Positions 32,118-42,414 of a DNA stretch of 64,000 nt are shown in pieces (within the stretch, counting starts at the first letter, position 1; every line of letters starts with the position of its first letter). The notes beneath the pieces were generated by a model. It was not told the DNA's origin, made no database searches, and was given only the letters and a program-made list of their open reading frames with translations. Location of the stretch: assembly GCA_030549205.1 (NCBI GenBank), contig JAUKTV010000006.1, positions 2,002,501 through 2,066,500 of the forward strand, written 5' to 3'. The position numbers were made by a program, and so were the translations under genes. Source of the stretch: Apiosordaria backusii (Eukaryota; Ascomycota; Sordariomycetes; Sordariales; Lasiosphaeriaceae).

Positions 32118-33344
32118 ATGAACATACTTAACGACATGGGCCTCCAACGGGCGTTTAGCATCGCGGCCTTTCAACCAGAAAACCTGTTTGACCTCGAGTC
32201 CGATGCAATTAAAAGATCGGGACTGGCGTGTTTTGTCTTTCTTATTCGCCATATAATGGCTCACCTCAGACAAGAAACACGTAGACAACTCATGAAGCGA
32301 GCGGCGCTTCCAAACGGCCAGCTCTCCTATGTTTTTATTGTCGCTACTTCCTTTCAGCCATTGTTAGACATCGATATGGGCTATAACGAAAGAGAAGCTA
32401 TGGTGGCTCAGATAATGGGTCTATTCAGAAACCGGGACATTTTAGGCCCAACCTTTGAGGATCTGATGGAGTCTGAGGCTACGATTGCTGGCTTTTGGAG
32501 TCAGGAGGATCGACTTACGAGCGTCTTCCAAACGATCGAGTACTGCGTCCTTCCTGATGGGATTTGGCAAAAGACCATTCCCAAAGACGCCCTCCTACAA
32601 ATTTTTTCTTGCGCAAACGGCCGCCTTCACTACACTGTGAGCCCCGGAGAGCGGAAGCCCCTGGGTCAGTTCCTCGATGATAACTACTAAGGAACAAAGG
32701 TTAGCAATGTCAAAAAAGAGGCGATCACTAGAGTGTACCAGGATCCCGTCTTCTTGCGCATCCACATCAGTATCAAAGCCGGTGCTCAAGCTCATTTCCA
32801 TGGCGATTTGTGCGGATTTGAGCTGCGTGCGTATGGTGGTCAGAGGCACTGCTACTACCGTTGCATCGCCGTGGTTAAACTTCGCCAGCAACACAACAAG
32901 CCAGACTTGATTCGCTTGTTCAGCAAGTCTAGAAAGATCTTTTACCCAAGCGGAAGGCTGAAGCTTCCAGCCACATACGACTGGGATGTTGATGATGAAG
33001 CGGAATACCTCTACGTCTATATCCAAGCCACCGAGGCACAGTATCGACAACGATGCCCCACACCTGCTGATGAAAACATGCACTTACCCTTGGACACGGT
33101 TCATGATATCAACATTTATGGCGTCGAACTCTGCCTTCGCGCGATGGGAGTTGGCCCCGCTGTTCCAGATCTTTGCGCGGAGCGTTCCCGCGTTGAGTCT
33201 GTTGAGCCTGACCTGCCTCCCCGGGCTGAGCCATCTCCCCCTGCCCTGCCACGAGACGTACATCTGTTGGAGCTGGCGGGTGACCAATCGTCTTGGTTCA
33301 TGGGCGCCAACTCGCGTGACAATCCGTCCTGTGCCATCTGGTAG
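32118..33344 (+). CDS. unrecognised protein with broken C-terminal 28-residue repeats
   Basis: Exons 32118-32636 and 32700-33344 (about 387 residues). The 63-nt intron has donor GTGAGC, branch CTACTAA and acceptor AAAG, phase 0. It contains an in-frame TAA, so unspliced RNA would stop at 32688. No family is recognised; residues 1-320 look globular (e.g. LPATYDWDVDDEAEYLYVYI) and the end is Pro-rich. From about 33240 a 28-residue repeat begins in this frame (LPRDVHLLELAGDQSSW), but a roughly 5-nt loss at 33336-33342 puts a TAG at 33342-33344. Five more repeats follow in the +1 frame. The annotated protein therefore ends inside its first repeat. The gene lies between two arrays of the 21-bp minisatellite. 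Confidence 0.5.
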
Positions 33345-33777
33345 CAATCTCTCCCATCTTACGGAGGAACTGAGTTGGCGTTATAGGGCTGAACCCCGTG
33401 ATAGGGCCTGCACTATGCCACCTGACAGCAATTTGTCCCATCTTGTGCAAGAGTCAGGTTGGGAATGGGGCGCTGAACAGCGTGTGAGGGACTGGACTGC
33501 ACCACCGAACAGCAATTTATCCCAGCTTGAAGCAGGCCCAGCTTTTGACTGGAGCACCGAGCAACGTGACAGGGCCTCGACCATTCTACCAGACAGCAAT
33601 CTTTCCGAGTTGGAGGAAGAGCCGGCTTGCTACTCGAGTGTTGAAAAACGGACCAGAACGTCAACCATCCCCCCGGATAGCAACCTGTCTGAACTGGAGG
33701 AAGAACAGGCGTCTCATGACAGCGTGGTACAACGTAACAGAACGTCAACCATCCCCTCGGACAGTAATCTGTCTGAA
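33240..33777 (+). repeat. 84-bp coding tandem repeat, about six units
   Basis: Units of 84 bp (28 codons) share the core PPDSNLSELEEE plus a basic RDRAST segment. Unit 1 is in the frame of the upstream gene; units 2-6 are in the next frame, open to 33789. Units 5 and 6 are the most alike, so the array probably grew at its 3' end. Confidence 0.75.
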
Positions 33778-33829
33778 GGTACAACGTAACAGAACGTCAA
33801 CCATCCCCTCGGACAGTAATCTGTCTGAA
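33726..33829 (+). repeat. perfect 52-bp tandem duplication
   Basis: Bases 33726-33777 are repeated at 33778-33829. Because 52 is not a multiple of three, the repeat frame ends at once in EGTT-stop (33789); the undisturbed frame would have ended ELVE-stop at 33841. The perfect identity implies a recent event. Confidence 0.8.
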
Positions 33830-33841
33830 CTAGTGGAGTAA

Positions 33842-34969
33842 CAAACGTGCCGCGACAGTGCAGTACAACGTCCTCGCGTGTGTTCCCTCCCACCTAATAT
33901 CAATAGGCCGGCAAATATGTCCGTGGTAGCTCGGATGAGCCGCTTTAACGAGTGGTTCTAGCTCATAATTAATTAATCTTTTTTTGCTTATATGCCTACC
34001 TCTGTGACCGTGATGTGATGTATGTGTTCTGATTGTAAGCTATATGCAGTGCGCTTGTTCTCCCTCTTCTACAGATGTTGCTTATATCATAGTAGCTGAA
34101 TATAATTGTGAACTTTTCGATGAGTTTAACTTTAAGACAGCCTTCTCAGACAGGAGCTACTTAGTCGTTTTTTTAGGGCTGGTTTTTATATATTTCTTAG
34201 TGTACTGTAGATTCCTAAGAGGTTGATATCCTTTTAAATGTATGCACTACGCTCTGAAAGCGGTCAAAAGATTTGAAAAGATAGCCGAAAGGCCTTAAAA
34301 ATAGTTGCAAGATCTTGAAGGATATCGGTAAGAGTTTAAAAACAATGGAAAGACCTTCAAAATAACTACTCGAAATGTTCTCTTTACTCTCGTTTTAAAG
34401 CTTGGAGGAGAATAGGTAACATAACGAGGTAACTTTACAAAGACGTTCAGGTAGCTTCGGAAAGGTCGTCTCTTGACCTTGGCCTTTTCGATTTGTGGAT
34501 ATCTTGAACTGAGATTCGTAGCATCCGCTTTCCCCTGGTGACCTGCTCCGTTAATATTGTCTTGCTGCTAACACAAAGTTTAAGTTTGCCTCTAGGCAAG
34601 TGGAGGTTTCATTTCTTATCTTGCTCTTCTAGCCAGTATTCCAAACCCTCCATATCTCTTACAACACTTGTTTTCTTTGTTATATCATTTGCACGTTAGA
34701 CAGAGGAAGACCACCTCGGCCAGTAGTCCTTTTTCTGCAAGCAGCGTTCATTCCCAGAATTGGTCCCATATCATATCCGCCTACCTGGACCCTTCCCATG
34801 CTCTCATTCCTGTGTAATGCTATGCTATAAGACCAAGTCCAATCCTATAGCCTCGCCAGAAACTAAGGGACCTGACCGAGATATACCAGGGCTTCACGGC
34901 CCCCTGCCTCACATGTTCCACTTCTTGTATTCTAATATAACATCTGCGCTTGGGTGTTCCTCGGTGGGG
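33842..34969. other. gene-poor stretch with a small minisatellite
   Basis: No coding sequence is supported. The 21-bp minisatellite at 34276-34357 is the only structure seen. Confidence 0.4.
34276..34357 (-). repeat. 21-bp minisatellite, about four units
   Basis: Units of 21, 21, 21 and 19 bp are of the same family and orientation as 31716-31862, more degenerate. With that array it brackets the repeat-protein gene. Confidence 0.6.
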
Positions 34970-35270
34970 CGTCTCGGTGTGGTCTTGGCGTTCTCGGTGG
35001 AGGTTATCGGTGCAGGTTATTGGTGCAAGTAATCGGTGGATAGGTGTTCTCGGCGGAGGTTCTCGATTGGTGGTCGGGAGTGGCTCTCGGTAGAGGTTGT
35101 CGGCAGAGATTCTCGCGGTTCTTAACGGTGGTTCTCGGTAGGGGTTCTTGATGGTTCTCGCCGCGGTTCTTGGTGGAGGTTGTCGGTGAAGGTTCTCGCG
35201 GTTCTCGACGGCGGTTCTCGACGGCGGTTCTCGATGGAGGTCCTCGATGGAGGTCCTCGGTGGTTGCACA
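34970..35270 (+). repeat. 13-bp GC-rich minisatellite
   Basis: Imperfect tandem units of GGTTCTCGRYGGM type; the last five (about 35205-35265) keep an exact 13-bp period, and earlier units vary in length. The minus strand gives a 149-codon Arg/Pro-rich frame (EPPxRTA repeats) that is a by-product of the repeat and is not called as a gene. Confidence 0.7.
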
Positions 35271-35548
35271 TTGGGGTAGATCTTGGTTGCGGGATAATAC
35301 CTTAGCGCTGCTTGGTAAATCGGTGACGTGACTTGTCGATGGAGTTGCTTCCTCGATTTGGTGGTTTCATCCTTGGCGCGCTTCTTGTATGTGATTTTTT
35401 CTGGTACTGCTGCTTAATGGGGATTTATGGGGGGGTTGGTTCCTCGCTGGAAGTTCCAGGGTTTGGACGGCATAGGCTGGACAGTTGGTAAAGGTTGGGA
35501 GATCCTTGTCAACTTGGACGACTTGGGCGCATGTCAGGTTGAGCTCTC

Positions 35549-36978
35549 CAGCAGAAAGAGCCTGCTTTTCAGGCACGGGATAATATAGAACAGTTAAAAC
35601 AAGACCAAAACACTCTTCAACAAGAAAAGGCTGCCTTGGCACGCAAGCATGAAGGGTTTGAGAAAGATTCTCTTGTGATTGATGCGAGAGAAACTGTGTG
35701 TCACGTGCTTAAACGGAGGCTTCTCTTGTTACATTGGTTGATCAAGAGAGATAATACGCTCAAGAAGAACCAGACTTGAGCCTCCCGAAAAGCGCGCCTT
35801 GCTTGCCACCGTAGTAAAGCGAGAAGCGAAGGTTGCTTGAGAGTTACAGCGAGAAGCGAAGGTTGCTGAGAGTCAGGGCGACTCCAAAGCTGCATTTAAA
35901 AGGTTGAAGAATATTCACAATGGTTTTGTGACTCTTATATAGATATTCGAGAATAGGGTTTCTGAACAAAGTACTATATTTGGCACAATCGTTGACTGAG
36001 GGCTCGCTGAGAGTTGTTAATAAGAAGCTCAAAAATGCGGCTTAGAAGACTGGTCTGGCCACCATCCCAGAGGGGGATATAAATCTTTAATCAGAAGTTA
36101 AATAAGGGGGCTCATAAGACAGACCTTGGATGCATTTCCACAAATATCAAAAATATTAATACGCATGCAGCCAAGCAGTCTGAGTTGAAGAAGCTAACAT
36201 ATCCTTTGGAAAATGTCAGGGCAATGCTGGATAACTCCGAGTTGGAGATGGTTCGGTGCAGATGTCAAATTGGACAACTCGGCTCAGCAATCAATATTGA
36301 ACGAGATATCAGACAGTCTTAAATGCATCGCTCAGGAGGCATCACTTGACGAAGTCTCACAAGATTTGAGGGCTGTCAATAAAGTCCTCCAAACGGTGGC
36401 GCAAAACACCATGGTAGAAAAGATGTCTAAAGATCTTAAAGTCATTAATGAAAGATTTGAATTAGTGGCTCAAAATGCCACAATGGAAAGGGTGTTTCAG
36501 GGTCTCACAATTTTCAACAATACCCTCAAACTGGCAGCCCAACAGTCCATTATGGAATAAGTGCCGAACGATGTTAAGGCTATTACCAAACCTCATGAAT
36601 CGTTAGCTCAACAGACCGCCGTGAAAGGAGTATCAGTGGATCTTGCTTTAGACAAAGTAGCAGGGAATTTTGAAGCCATCGCTGACACTGTGATATCAGT
36701 AGCTTAACAGTCCGTGGTAGAGAAGCTGCTAAAGGATCTTGAGGCTGTCAAGGAAAGCATACAGTCAGTGGCGAACAGATCGTGGTGGATAACTAACGGA
36801 GCATTTCGGAGCCGCCAATGAAATGCTGAAGTCATTTGTTTGACAGCAAGCCCTTAAGGGCGTCTCCTCCACTCTTGGCTTAATTCAGGGGCAACTGAGT
36901 GAAAGTAACCTTCAGCAACAACAAGACAAGCTGGCCAACCTTTTTAAAGAAGAGCTGAAACGGCTACCTCGAGTTTGA
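35549..36978 (+). pseudogene. coiled-coil repeat protein pseudogene
   Basis: A heptad-rich segment at about 35549-35690 (LKQDQNTLQQEKAALARKHE) is followed, after frame changes, by another (KREAKVAESQ, about 35815-35920). From 36330 a 23-residue repeat (VSQDLRAVNKVLQTVAQNT) recurs six or more times to about 36780. A last coil, QGQLSESNLQQQQDKLANLF, ends at TGA 36976-36978. The repeat run is broken by TAA at 36558-36560 and by another where CAA is expected (near 36705), plus frameshifts. This was once a long filamentous coiled-coil protein. No family is recognised. Confidence 0.55.
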
Positions 36979-37369
36979 AATATCAGAACTCTGTTTAAAT
37001 TAGTCGATAGCCGATCCATCTCTTTATTCAATAAGTTGCCCGAGGTGAGCGAGGAAGTGTCAAGGCAAATAAATCTTCTTTTAATAGTCAGCTTATACCT
37101 AACTGCAATTTCTTACTAATAGGTAGATGGTTTACAAAAGCGTCACAACCGCCTTATCAATCAGAGAAGACTAAAGAAACCGAAAGCTAAGGAAAAGAAA
37201 GGAGGTCCAGTTAGCAAAGGACATATCTTCGACAATGCTGGAGTAGTGGGAGTTGAAAAAAGACTGACAAATCGAAATTACAGATTACACAGTCATAGAT
37301 AGGGAACCGGGTTGAAATGTTAGAATATTTTATATCAAATATACTATTATTGTGCTTTAAAAGTACTTC

Positions 37370-38071
37370 TCAGTTTTCCCGGTTCAATTTCCGTCTCTTT
37401 GTTGGTTGTTGAGCAGCGACCCAGCCTTTTTCGGCGCGTTGTTGAGCACGTTCTTCTCTAGTTTTGGGAGGTACCTCTGGGTAGAGTGGCACCACACCAT
37501 TGTAAATAGGCCCATTTAGGTCCTCCTTTGTTTCGATCGCCAGCAGAAGCCACCCCAGAAGGGCAAGCCTTATCTGATCATGTCCATCGTAAGAAACAAG
37601 AGTGCCATAAATGAAGTATGGGTCATTTTCCCTGCCCCGTGCCAAGAACAGATGCTTATTGTTACCTAGCGACCTAAATGCTGATTTAAAGTCGGGGTGG
37701 TTCTAATAGGTGGTCATTTGAACGAGAAGGATAAAGGGATTTGGGTCCAGGTCCTCTTTGTTGCCAAGGAGCTTGCTCCTAACGTCTTGCTCTACCTTGG
37801 CTCCATCACTGAGAGCATTTTTCTTTTCCGTTTAAAGGTCGGCAGGTGATGAATCCAAAATCCTTGCTTTCATGAAGCTCTGGCTGTTGACCACCACTTG
37901 CATTTTAAAATCGATGTAGACAATTACCTCATTGTCCTTGGGGTTTTTTGCTTTGAATTTAATTACTTTATTAGAACGGCAAGTGTCAACTTGATCAAGT
38001 GTTAACTAGATACTCGGCCATTGTCTTAACACCTTCTCTGCCTTCAGCTTCATCCAAGCTTTAACAAAAGG
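37370..38071 (-). pseudogene. unrecognised gene broken by nonsense mutations
   Basis: Minus strand, one continuous frame of about 234 codons ends at a Lys/Arg-rich tail (PTKRRKLNREN) and stop 37370. It is interrupted by stops at 38072-38074, near 38006 (TAG in PSI*LTLDQ), 37832-37834 (TAA in ADL*TEKK) and 37703-37705 (TAG in TTY*NHPD). Each can be derived from CAA or CAG by one C-to-T change in a CpA context, the RIP signature, and no frameshift is needed. Otherwise the composition is natural (KNPKDNEVIVYIDFKM; YFIYGTLVSYDGHDQ). The last 91 codons are open. Family unknown. It lies just downstream of the kinase-like gene on the same strand, separated by a 52-54 bp repeat. Confidence 0.6.
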
Positions 38072-38080
38072 TTACGCCTG

Positions 38081-38217
38081 CACGCAAAGCTAAGATTCAG
38101 CACCGCAAGCAAGCGTAGCCAACTATCGCGGGCACGCAAAGCTAAGATTCTCAGCACCGTAAGCAAGCGTAGCCAACTATCGCGGGCACACGAAGCTGAT
38201 ATTATCAATATCGTAAA
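38081..38217. repeat. 52-54 bp direct repeat, 2.6 copies
   Basis: Copies start at 38081, 38133 and 38187 with CACGCAAAGCTAAGATT. The first two are nearly identical; the third is partial and decayed. They lie just past the stop of the kinase-like gene. Confidence 0.75.
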
Positions 38218-38223
38218 TTTGAC

Positions 38224-39333
38224 TTAAGTAATAGGCTCCCCTTTCAACATCTTCTCCATCAGCTCGCGAGTTTCCGGTTTCCGTTTGTCCTGAAACATCT
38301 TCTGGAACATCCATTCAACGGGTAGCGGTTGGTACTTGTCGGAGTATGCCCATGTTTTGATCAACCATTGAGCAAACAGATCCACGTCAGCGACCCAGGA
38401 TTCGGGCAGCCAGTGGCGCCATGGGCCACAAGCTGTAAATTCCTCTTCAACGATGGGCTGAAAGGGCCAATACTGTTCGATTGGCGACATTGCTTTGTTA
38501 GGGGCCCCTTCAATGAAATGCTTGGGATGGACCCTGCGGTTGAAGTAGTGATACAAGGAAACGGACGTGAAGCCTATAAAGGCTAGTGTCCCGCCCTTGC
38601 GGATGATGACCTTGCTTGGACCAAGGCTCCCTTTGAAGGAAAGCAGGCAGTTCCACCACAAGTGTCGTTCTGCTTCAATCACCCGCCGAAGGACAGAGAT
38701 CCGCTTCTTCTTACGTACTCGTTTGTTTTGCGTGATCATGTCCTGCATCACTTCGCCCTCCACAAACTCCAGTAAAATCATGCGCACCCAGCGTGGATAG
38801 CCTGGCCTGTGCGTTTGAAGCGGAAAGGTCCATGAATCATGGTAGCGGGGCGCAACCACAGGATGTCCCTGCCCAACCCGCGTCTCCATGAGGATATAGG
38901 AACTGGCTTCGAGGGCATAGTCCAAATCCGCACGCGACATGCAGTCCATGTCTTCGTTATCGGTTCCAGGCTCGCCCAAAAACGGGTAATCAAGCCCGTC
39001 ATAGATCTTGGCGATGTACTGCACTGAAGGGTCTTTTTCAAGATGGCAGACCACGACAGTGGAACCTCCAACCTGTTTCTGTTGGATGTATCTCTCAATG
39101 ATGAGGGTCTCTTCTTCTTGTTCGTCTGGGGGTAACTTCTCCCATGGGCAGGGATCCATAGGAGGGTTATTGAGCGCAAATTTGACGCGGTCGTGTCGAT
39201 TCACAAATATGGCGTCTGGGCGCTTGGAGTGATAGTTCGGTCCCCATGGTTCTGGCGGAACATGTGCCCGAATGTTGAGCTTAATGCCGCTTGCATAACG
39301 CTCGCTGGCAGGAGGGTAGGTTGCGGATGACAT
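38224..39333 (-). CDS. hypothetical protein, possibly divergent kinase-like fold
   Basis: An intact 369-codon intronless frame from ATG 39333. The middle shows an order reminiscent of a protein-kinase N-lobe: a beta strand with VVVCHLEK, then YIAKIYDG (possible ATP-contact Lys), an acidic helix (DLDYALEASSYILMETR, possible alpha-C Glu), then WVRMILLEFVEGEVM (hinge-like). Clear HRD and DFG motifs are not seen, so it would be a pseudokinase or an unrelated fold. The C-terminal half is Trp-rich. Similar fungal-specific kinase-like families exist, but this assignment is tentative. It borders the AT-rich block and follows a pseudogene on the same strand. Confidence 0.5.
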   Translation of the reverse strand: MSSATYPPASERYASGIKLNIRAHVPPEPWGPNYHSKRPDAIFVNRHDRVKFALNNPPMDPCPWEKLPPDEQEEETLIIERYIQQKQVGGSTVVVCHLEKDPSVQYIAKIYDGLDYPFLGEPGTDNEDMDCMSRADLDYALEASSYILMETRVGQGHPVVAPRYHDSWTFPLQTHRPGYPRWVRMILLEFVEGEVMQDMITQNKRVRKKKRISVLRRVIEAERHLWWNCLLSFKGSLGPSKVIIRKGGTLAFIGFTSVSLYHYFNRRVHPKHFIEGAPNKAMSPIEQYWPFQPIVEEEFTACGPWRHWLPESWVADVDLFAQWLIKTWAYSDKYQPLPVEWMFQKMFQDKRKPETRELMEKMLKGEPIT

Positions 39334-40870
39334 TTTGATTAGATCGCGATGCTAAGTCTTGTTTTGTGATGTGTCGGGGAAGAATTTGGGGAAGTCTTAA
39401 CTTCTGAGGATGAAATTCCTTAAACTCTGAAAGTGCAGTATGGTGGGGCCCCCAGCACGACTAATAAAATGAAAGCAAAAGTCAGAATCAGGTAGGTGGG
39501 GCTACCGTCGGCTAGTGCTGTCCACATGCTGTACAAACAGTAAAGTAGGTAATATATATATATACTGCCTCTATCTGGATGAAGCACTTTGCCACGATCG
39601 ATAGCAAGTAGCCTGGAAGTCAAGATGCCCAATTGATCCTCTCTCGATATCGGAGAGTTAGGACGCTGCAGGTTGAATTGTGTTGTGCCTTCCAAATTCG
39701 TGTCAGCCTTCCATGATGGTGATGTTGAGATATGGTCTTGGGGACATATTTGATTTCCCGTTGACTTACACCAGTTATACATTGATTTTTGGCCTCTGCG
39801 GTAGCCTTGCATGAATGTGACTGAATGATGTTTGTGTGCTACAATTAGGAAGGGATCACAAATTGTCATGATTGTGTAAAAAATGAAAAAGCTTCCACGG
39901 GCTAGCGATGGAGCAAGAGGAGTAAAAGGACAAATGCAGGGCGCAGCAAGCTGACTGGGAACTGGAATCAATGCAAAGAGTAAATACGTGGATGATAAGG
40001 ATAAATACAATATAAAGAGTAAAAGTCTATGAGGCTAAAAGACCTGATTGCATCTGTTTACTATGACTGTCTTGTTCTGATAAACATTAAGAAAACGTCT
40101 TCCTTGTTAGAGACTATTGCTATGCAGAGTGGGTGGGTGTCTGACTTTGTCATATGTCACCTGTGACTAAGTGACCAACTCGCCATTAAGCATCATTCTC
40201 AATCTTTCAAAGTAAGCGCCCTACTGTAGTCTGTAGATACATATACATATGTTTTCCCAGTTGTGACTGGGAAAGGTCCAAAACACTACATCGACAATAT
40301 CTCCTGCATCGAGAGATTGTACAAACGCGTCAGTGCCATCGATGTTAGCAATCATCTCTATGAAGGAAAAGATTCGACTCTGACAGGTGATAATCTAAGC
40401 GGCATAGTGTGCACGGCAGTGTTGTATATTCTGCCGAAACGAATGCAGAATGTCACGATAGACAGGTAAAGCAAGGTGCTTACACCTATAGCGATATGTC
40501 CTATAGACGGACACAATGCCAGGACGTTGAGCGGAAATTCTCAAAGACCCTGGTCCGCTATACGAAAGCAGGGCAGGTATCTCATTAGACTTATCATCAG
40601 TATCTGGCACATCTGCCGCTGCCGCAAGTGCGTCTTGCCTACTAAGGCTTTGGGCCTGGCCTCCTTTAGAAGAGGTGACGTCTTGTGCCTTATTGGCAGC
40701 GTCCTCGAGTCTAGCATGACTAGAAAAATCACCGAGTGCTCGGTCTTGGCTCTTAGTAGTAAACTGAAATATTCTTTAAGTAGGCATTGCTTGTTTTGAA
40801 GAGCTGAGATTGTTGACTTAGTCGATTGAAAAGTCTGCAGCTCTTAGATGTCAAGTTAGAAAGCTAAAGA
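39334..40870. other. gene-poor border zone
   Basis: About 1.5 kb upstream of the kinase-like gene, up to the start of the AT-rich block. Frames at 39420-40010 (minus) and 40263-40469 (plus) have no recognisable domains and are not called. Confidence 0.4.
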
Positions 40871-41339
40871 GAATATTTAAATATATAGAAGAGGATATGC
40901 GGATTGACTTAAGTGGAGTTTTAGTAGTGATATAAAACGCTAATATGCCATGTATATGTACATACCTTACTGTAGGGGATATATTCCAGATAGACTGTCT
41001 GTCCTAACTATAGTATTACGGTATATAAATCTACTGAGGTAAAGTTACGAAAATACTATTCTGAATGAGTTGAATTTAAGTGAAAGAAAAAAGAAAGGAA
41101 GAGAAGCTTTACTTAATTAAGTCTATAGGGTTTTAAAAGTATAAAAGTAGTGTATATAAAAGGTAAGGTATCAATAAAATAAAGTTATAGTAAATAAAGC
41201 TACTTAAGAAGGAGAATACTAATACTATAATATTACCTCCTCTTTTAAAATAAGTCTTATTTACAAATAATAAAGAAGTAAACTTTATAAAAAAAACTAT
41301 TACTTTAAAGATTTAAATATATGTCTTTTTAATATTTTA

Positions 41340-41471
41340 TGTAATAGCACTGGCAGATAGCCCTTACTATAAATATACTATTAGAATAAGCTAAGCCTGC
41401 AAACTTAGCTGACTTATAGCTTTTAATAGCAATAGTAGCTCTCTAAAGTAATGGTCTAGACTGCTATTATA
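41340..41471 (+). repeat. TRIM-like element, 5' LTR
   Basis: 132 bp; differs from the second LTR mainly by transitions. Confidence 0.75.
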
Positions 41472-41695
41472 TTTAAACTAAGCTTAACGGAAGTTGTAAG
41501 TTCAAGTTATACTTTTAGAAATCAAGCCTTACCTTTATATTTAGAAATCCTTGCTTTTAATATATAGCTAAAGTTAATAGAAAAGTATAAATAAGTAGAT
41601 TTCAAGTACTGAATATATAACTACTTTCTTGGTAATAAATAGTGCTTAAAGGCCTTTTAAATAAGCCAGGGGGGCTTTTGCTAAGAGGAGGAGAA

Positions 41696-41827
41696 TGTAA
41701 TGGTAAGGGCAGGTGGCCTTTACTATATATATACCATTGGAGTAAGCTAAGCTTGCAAGCTTAGCTTACTTATAGGTTTTAATAGTAATGGTGACTTTTT
41801 AGAGCAGTGGTCTGGACTGCCGTTATA
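41696..41827 (+). repeat. TRIM-like element, 3' LTR
   Basis: 132 bp; less AT-shifted than the 5' copy. Confidence 0.75.
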
Positions 41828-42202
41828 TTTTATAACTTACGTTTTAAATAAAAAAGATTTACTTTTAAAATAACTGCTTATAGTTCTTTTAAATACCTTA
41901 CTTTTAATATAATTATATTATCTTCTTTATAAACTATATTCATCATTTATAATTAAATTTTACTTATTGAATAAACTTTCGATCATCTTTCTTTAATATA
42001 ATATTTACTATATTAATTTATATTAAATTATGGTCCTTACTATATAATTATATTAAGTGCTTTATTATGAAAGCCTTTTTAATTACCTGTTTATTAATAT
42101 TTATATAAAAAGAGTTAAATAGATCCTCTTTAATTACTTTTTTTTATTTTATTAAGTATTTTAATAGGTTAAGTTTATTTAAGAATTTATTATCATAGTT
42201 TT

Positions 42203-42405
42203 TAGTCTCAGTGGCTCAGACCTTCTCTTCGTTCCAGTCGCGCAAGCGCGACCCACCCACGCACAGGCCACTTGCATGTCGTCGCGGTTGTGTGTTGTAA
42301 GCTTTTGATTGGTTGGTTGGGGGAGGCCGGGGTGTTGGTGGGGGGTGGAGCAAAAGGTACATGCACACAACAGACGCGACGCGCTGGTCTGAGCTACTGA
42401 GACTA
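42203..42405. mobile_element. 203-bp GC-rich MITE with 9-bp TSD
   Basis: Terminal inverted repeats of 20 bp (TAGTCTCAGTGGCTCAGACC with one mismatch to the other end) flank a GC-rich core full of intact CpG and CpA. The 9-bp target CATAGTTTT is perfectly duplicated at 42194-42202 and 42406-42414. A 9-bp TSD points to the Mutator-like superfamily, so this is probably a non-autonomous MULE derivative. The element shows no RIP although its surroundings do, because it is too short for RIP and/or arrived later. Confidence 0.85.
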
Positions 42406-42414
42406 CATAGTTTT

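Larger units (their letters stand above)
41340..41827 (+). mobile_element. TRIM-like miniature LTR element
   Basis: Two 132-bp direct repeats (41340-41471 and 41696-41827) start TGTAAY and end TTATA (TTACA before decay), and enclose only 224 bp. A polypurine tract (AAGAGGAGGAGAA) lies just before the second repeat, giving plus orientation. Perfect 5-bp TSD TTTTA at 41335-41339 and 41828-41832. No coding capacity. This fits a terminal-repeat retrotransposon in miniature, moved by another element's enzymes. Confidence 0.8.

Noticed and set aside
34820..35269. 149-codon Arg/Pro-rich minus-strand ORF
   Set aside because: It is the translation of the 13-bp minisatellite and has no other support.
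39420..40010. 196-codon minus-strand ORF next to the kinase-like gene
   Set aside because: No conserved motif, poor codon-like composition, and a run of TATA repeats inside; treated as non-coding.
40263..40469. 68-codon plus-strand ORF
   Set aside because: Natural-looking residues but no family, no ATG start and no extension by splicing found.
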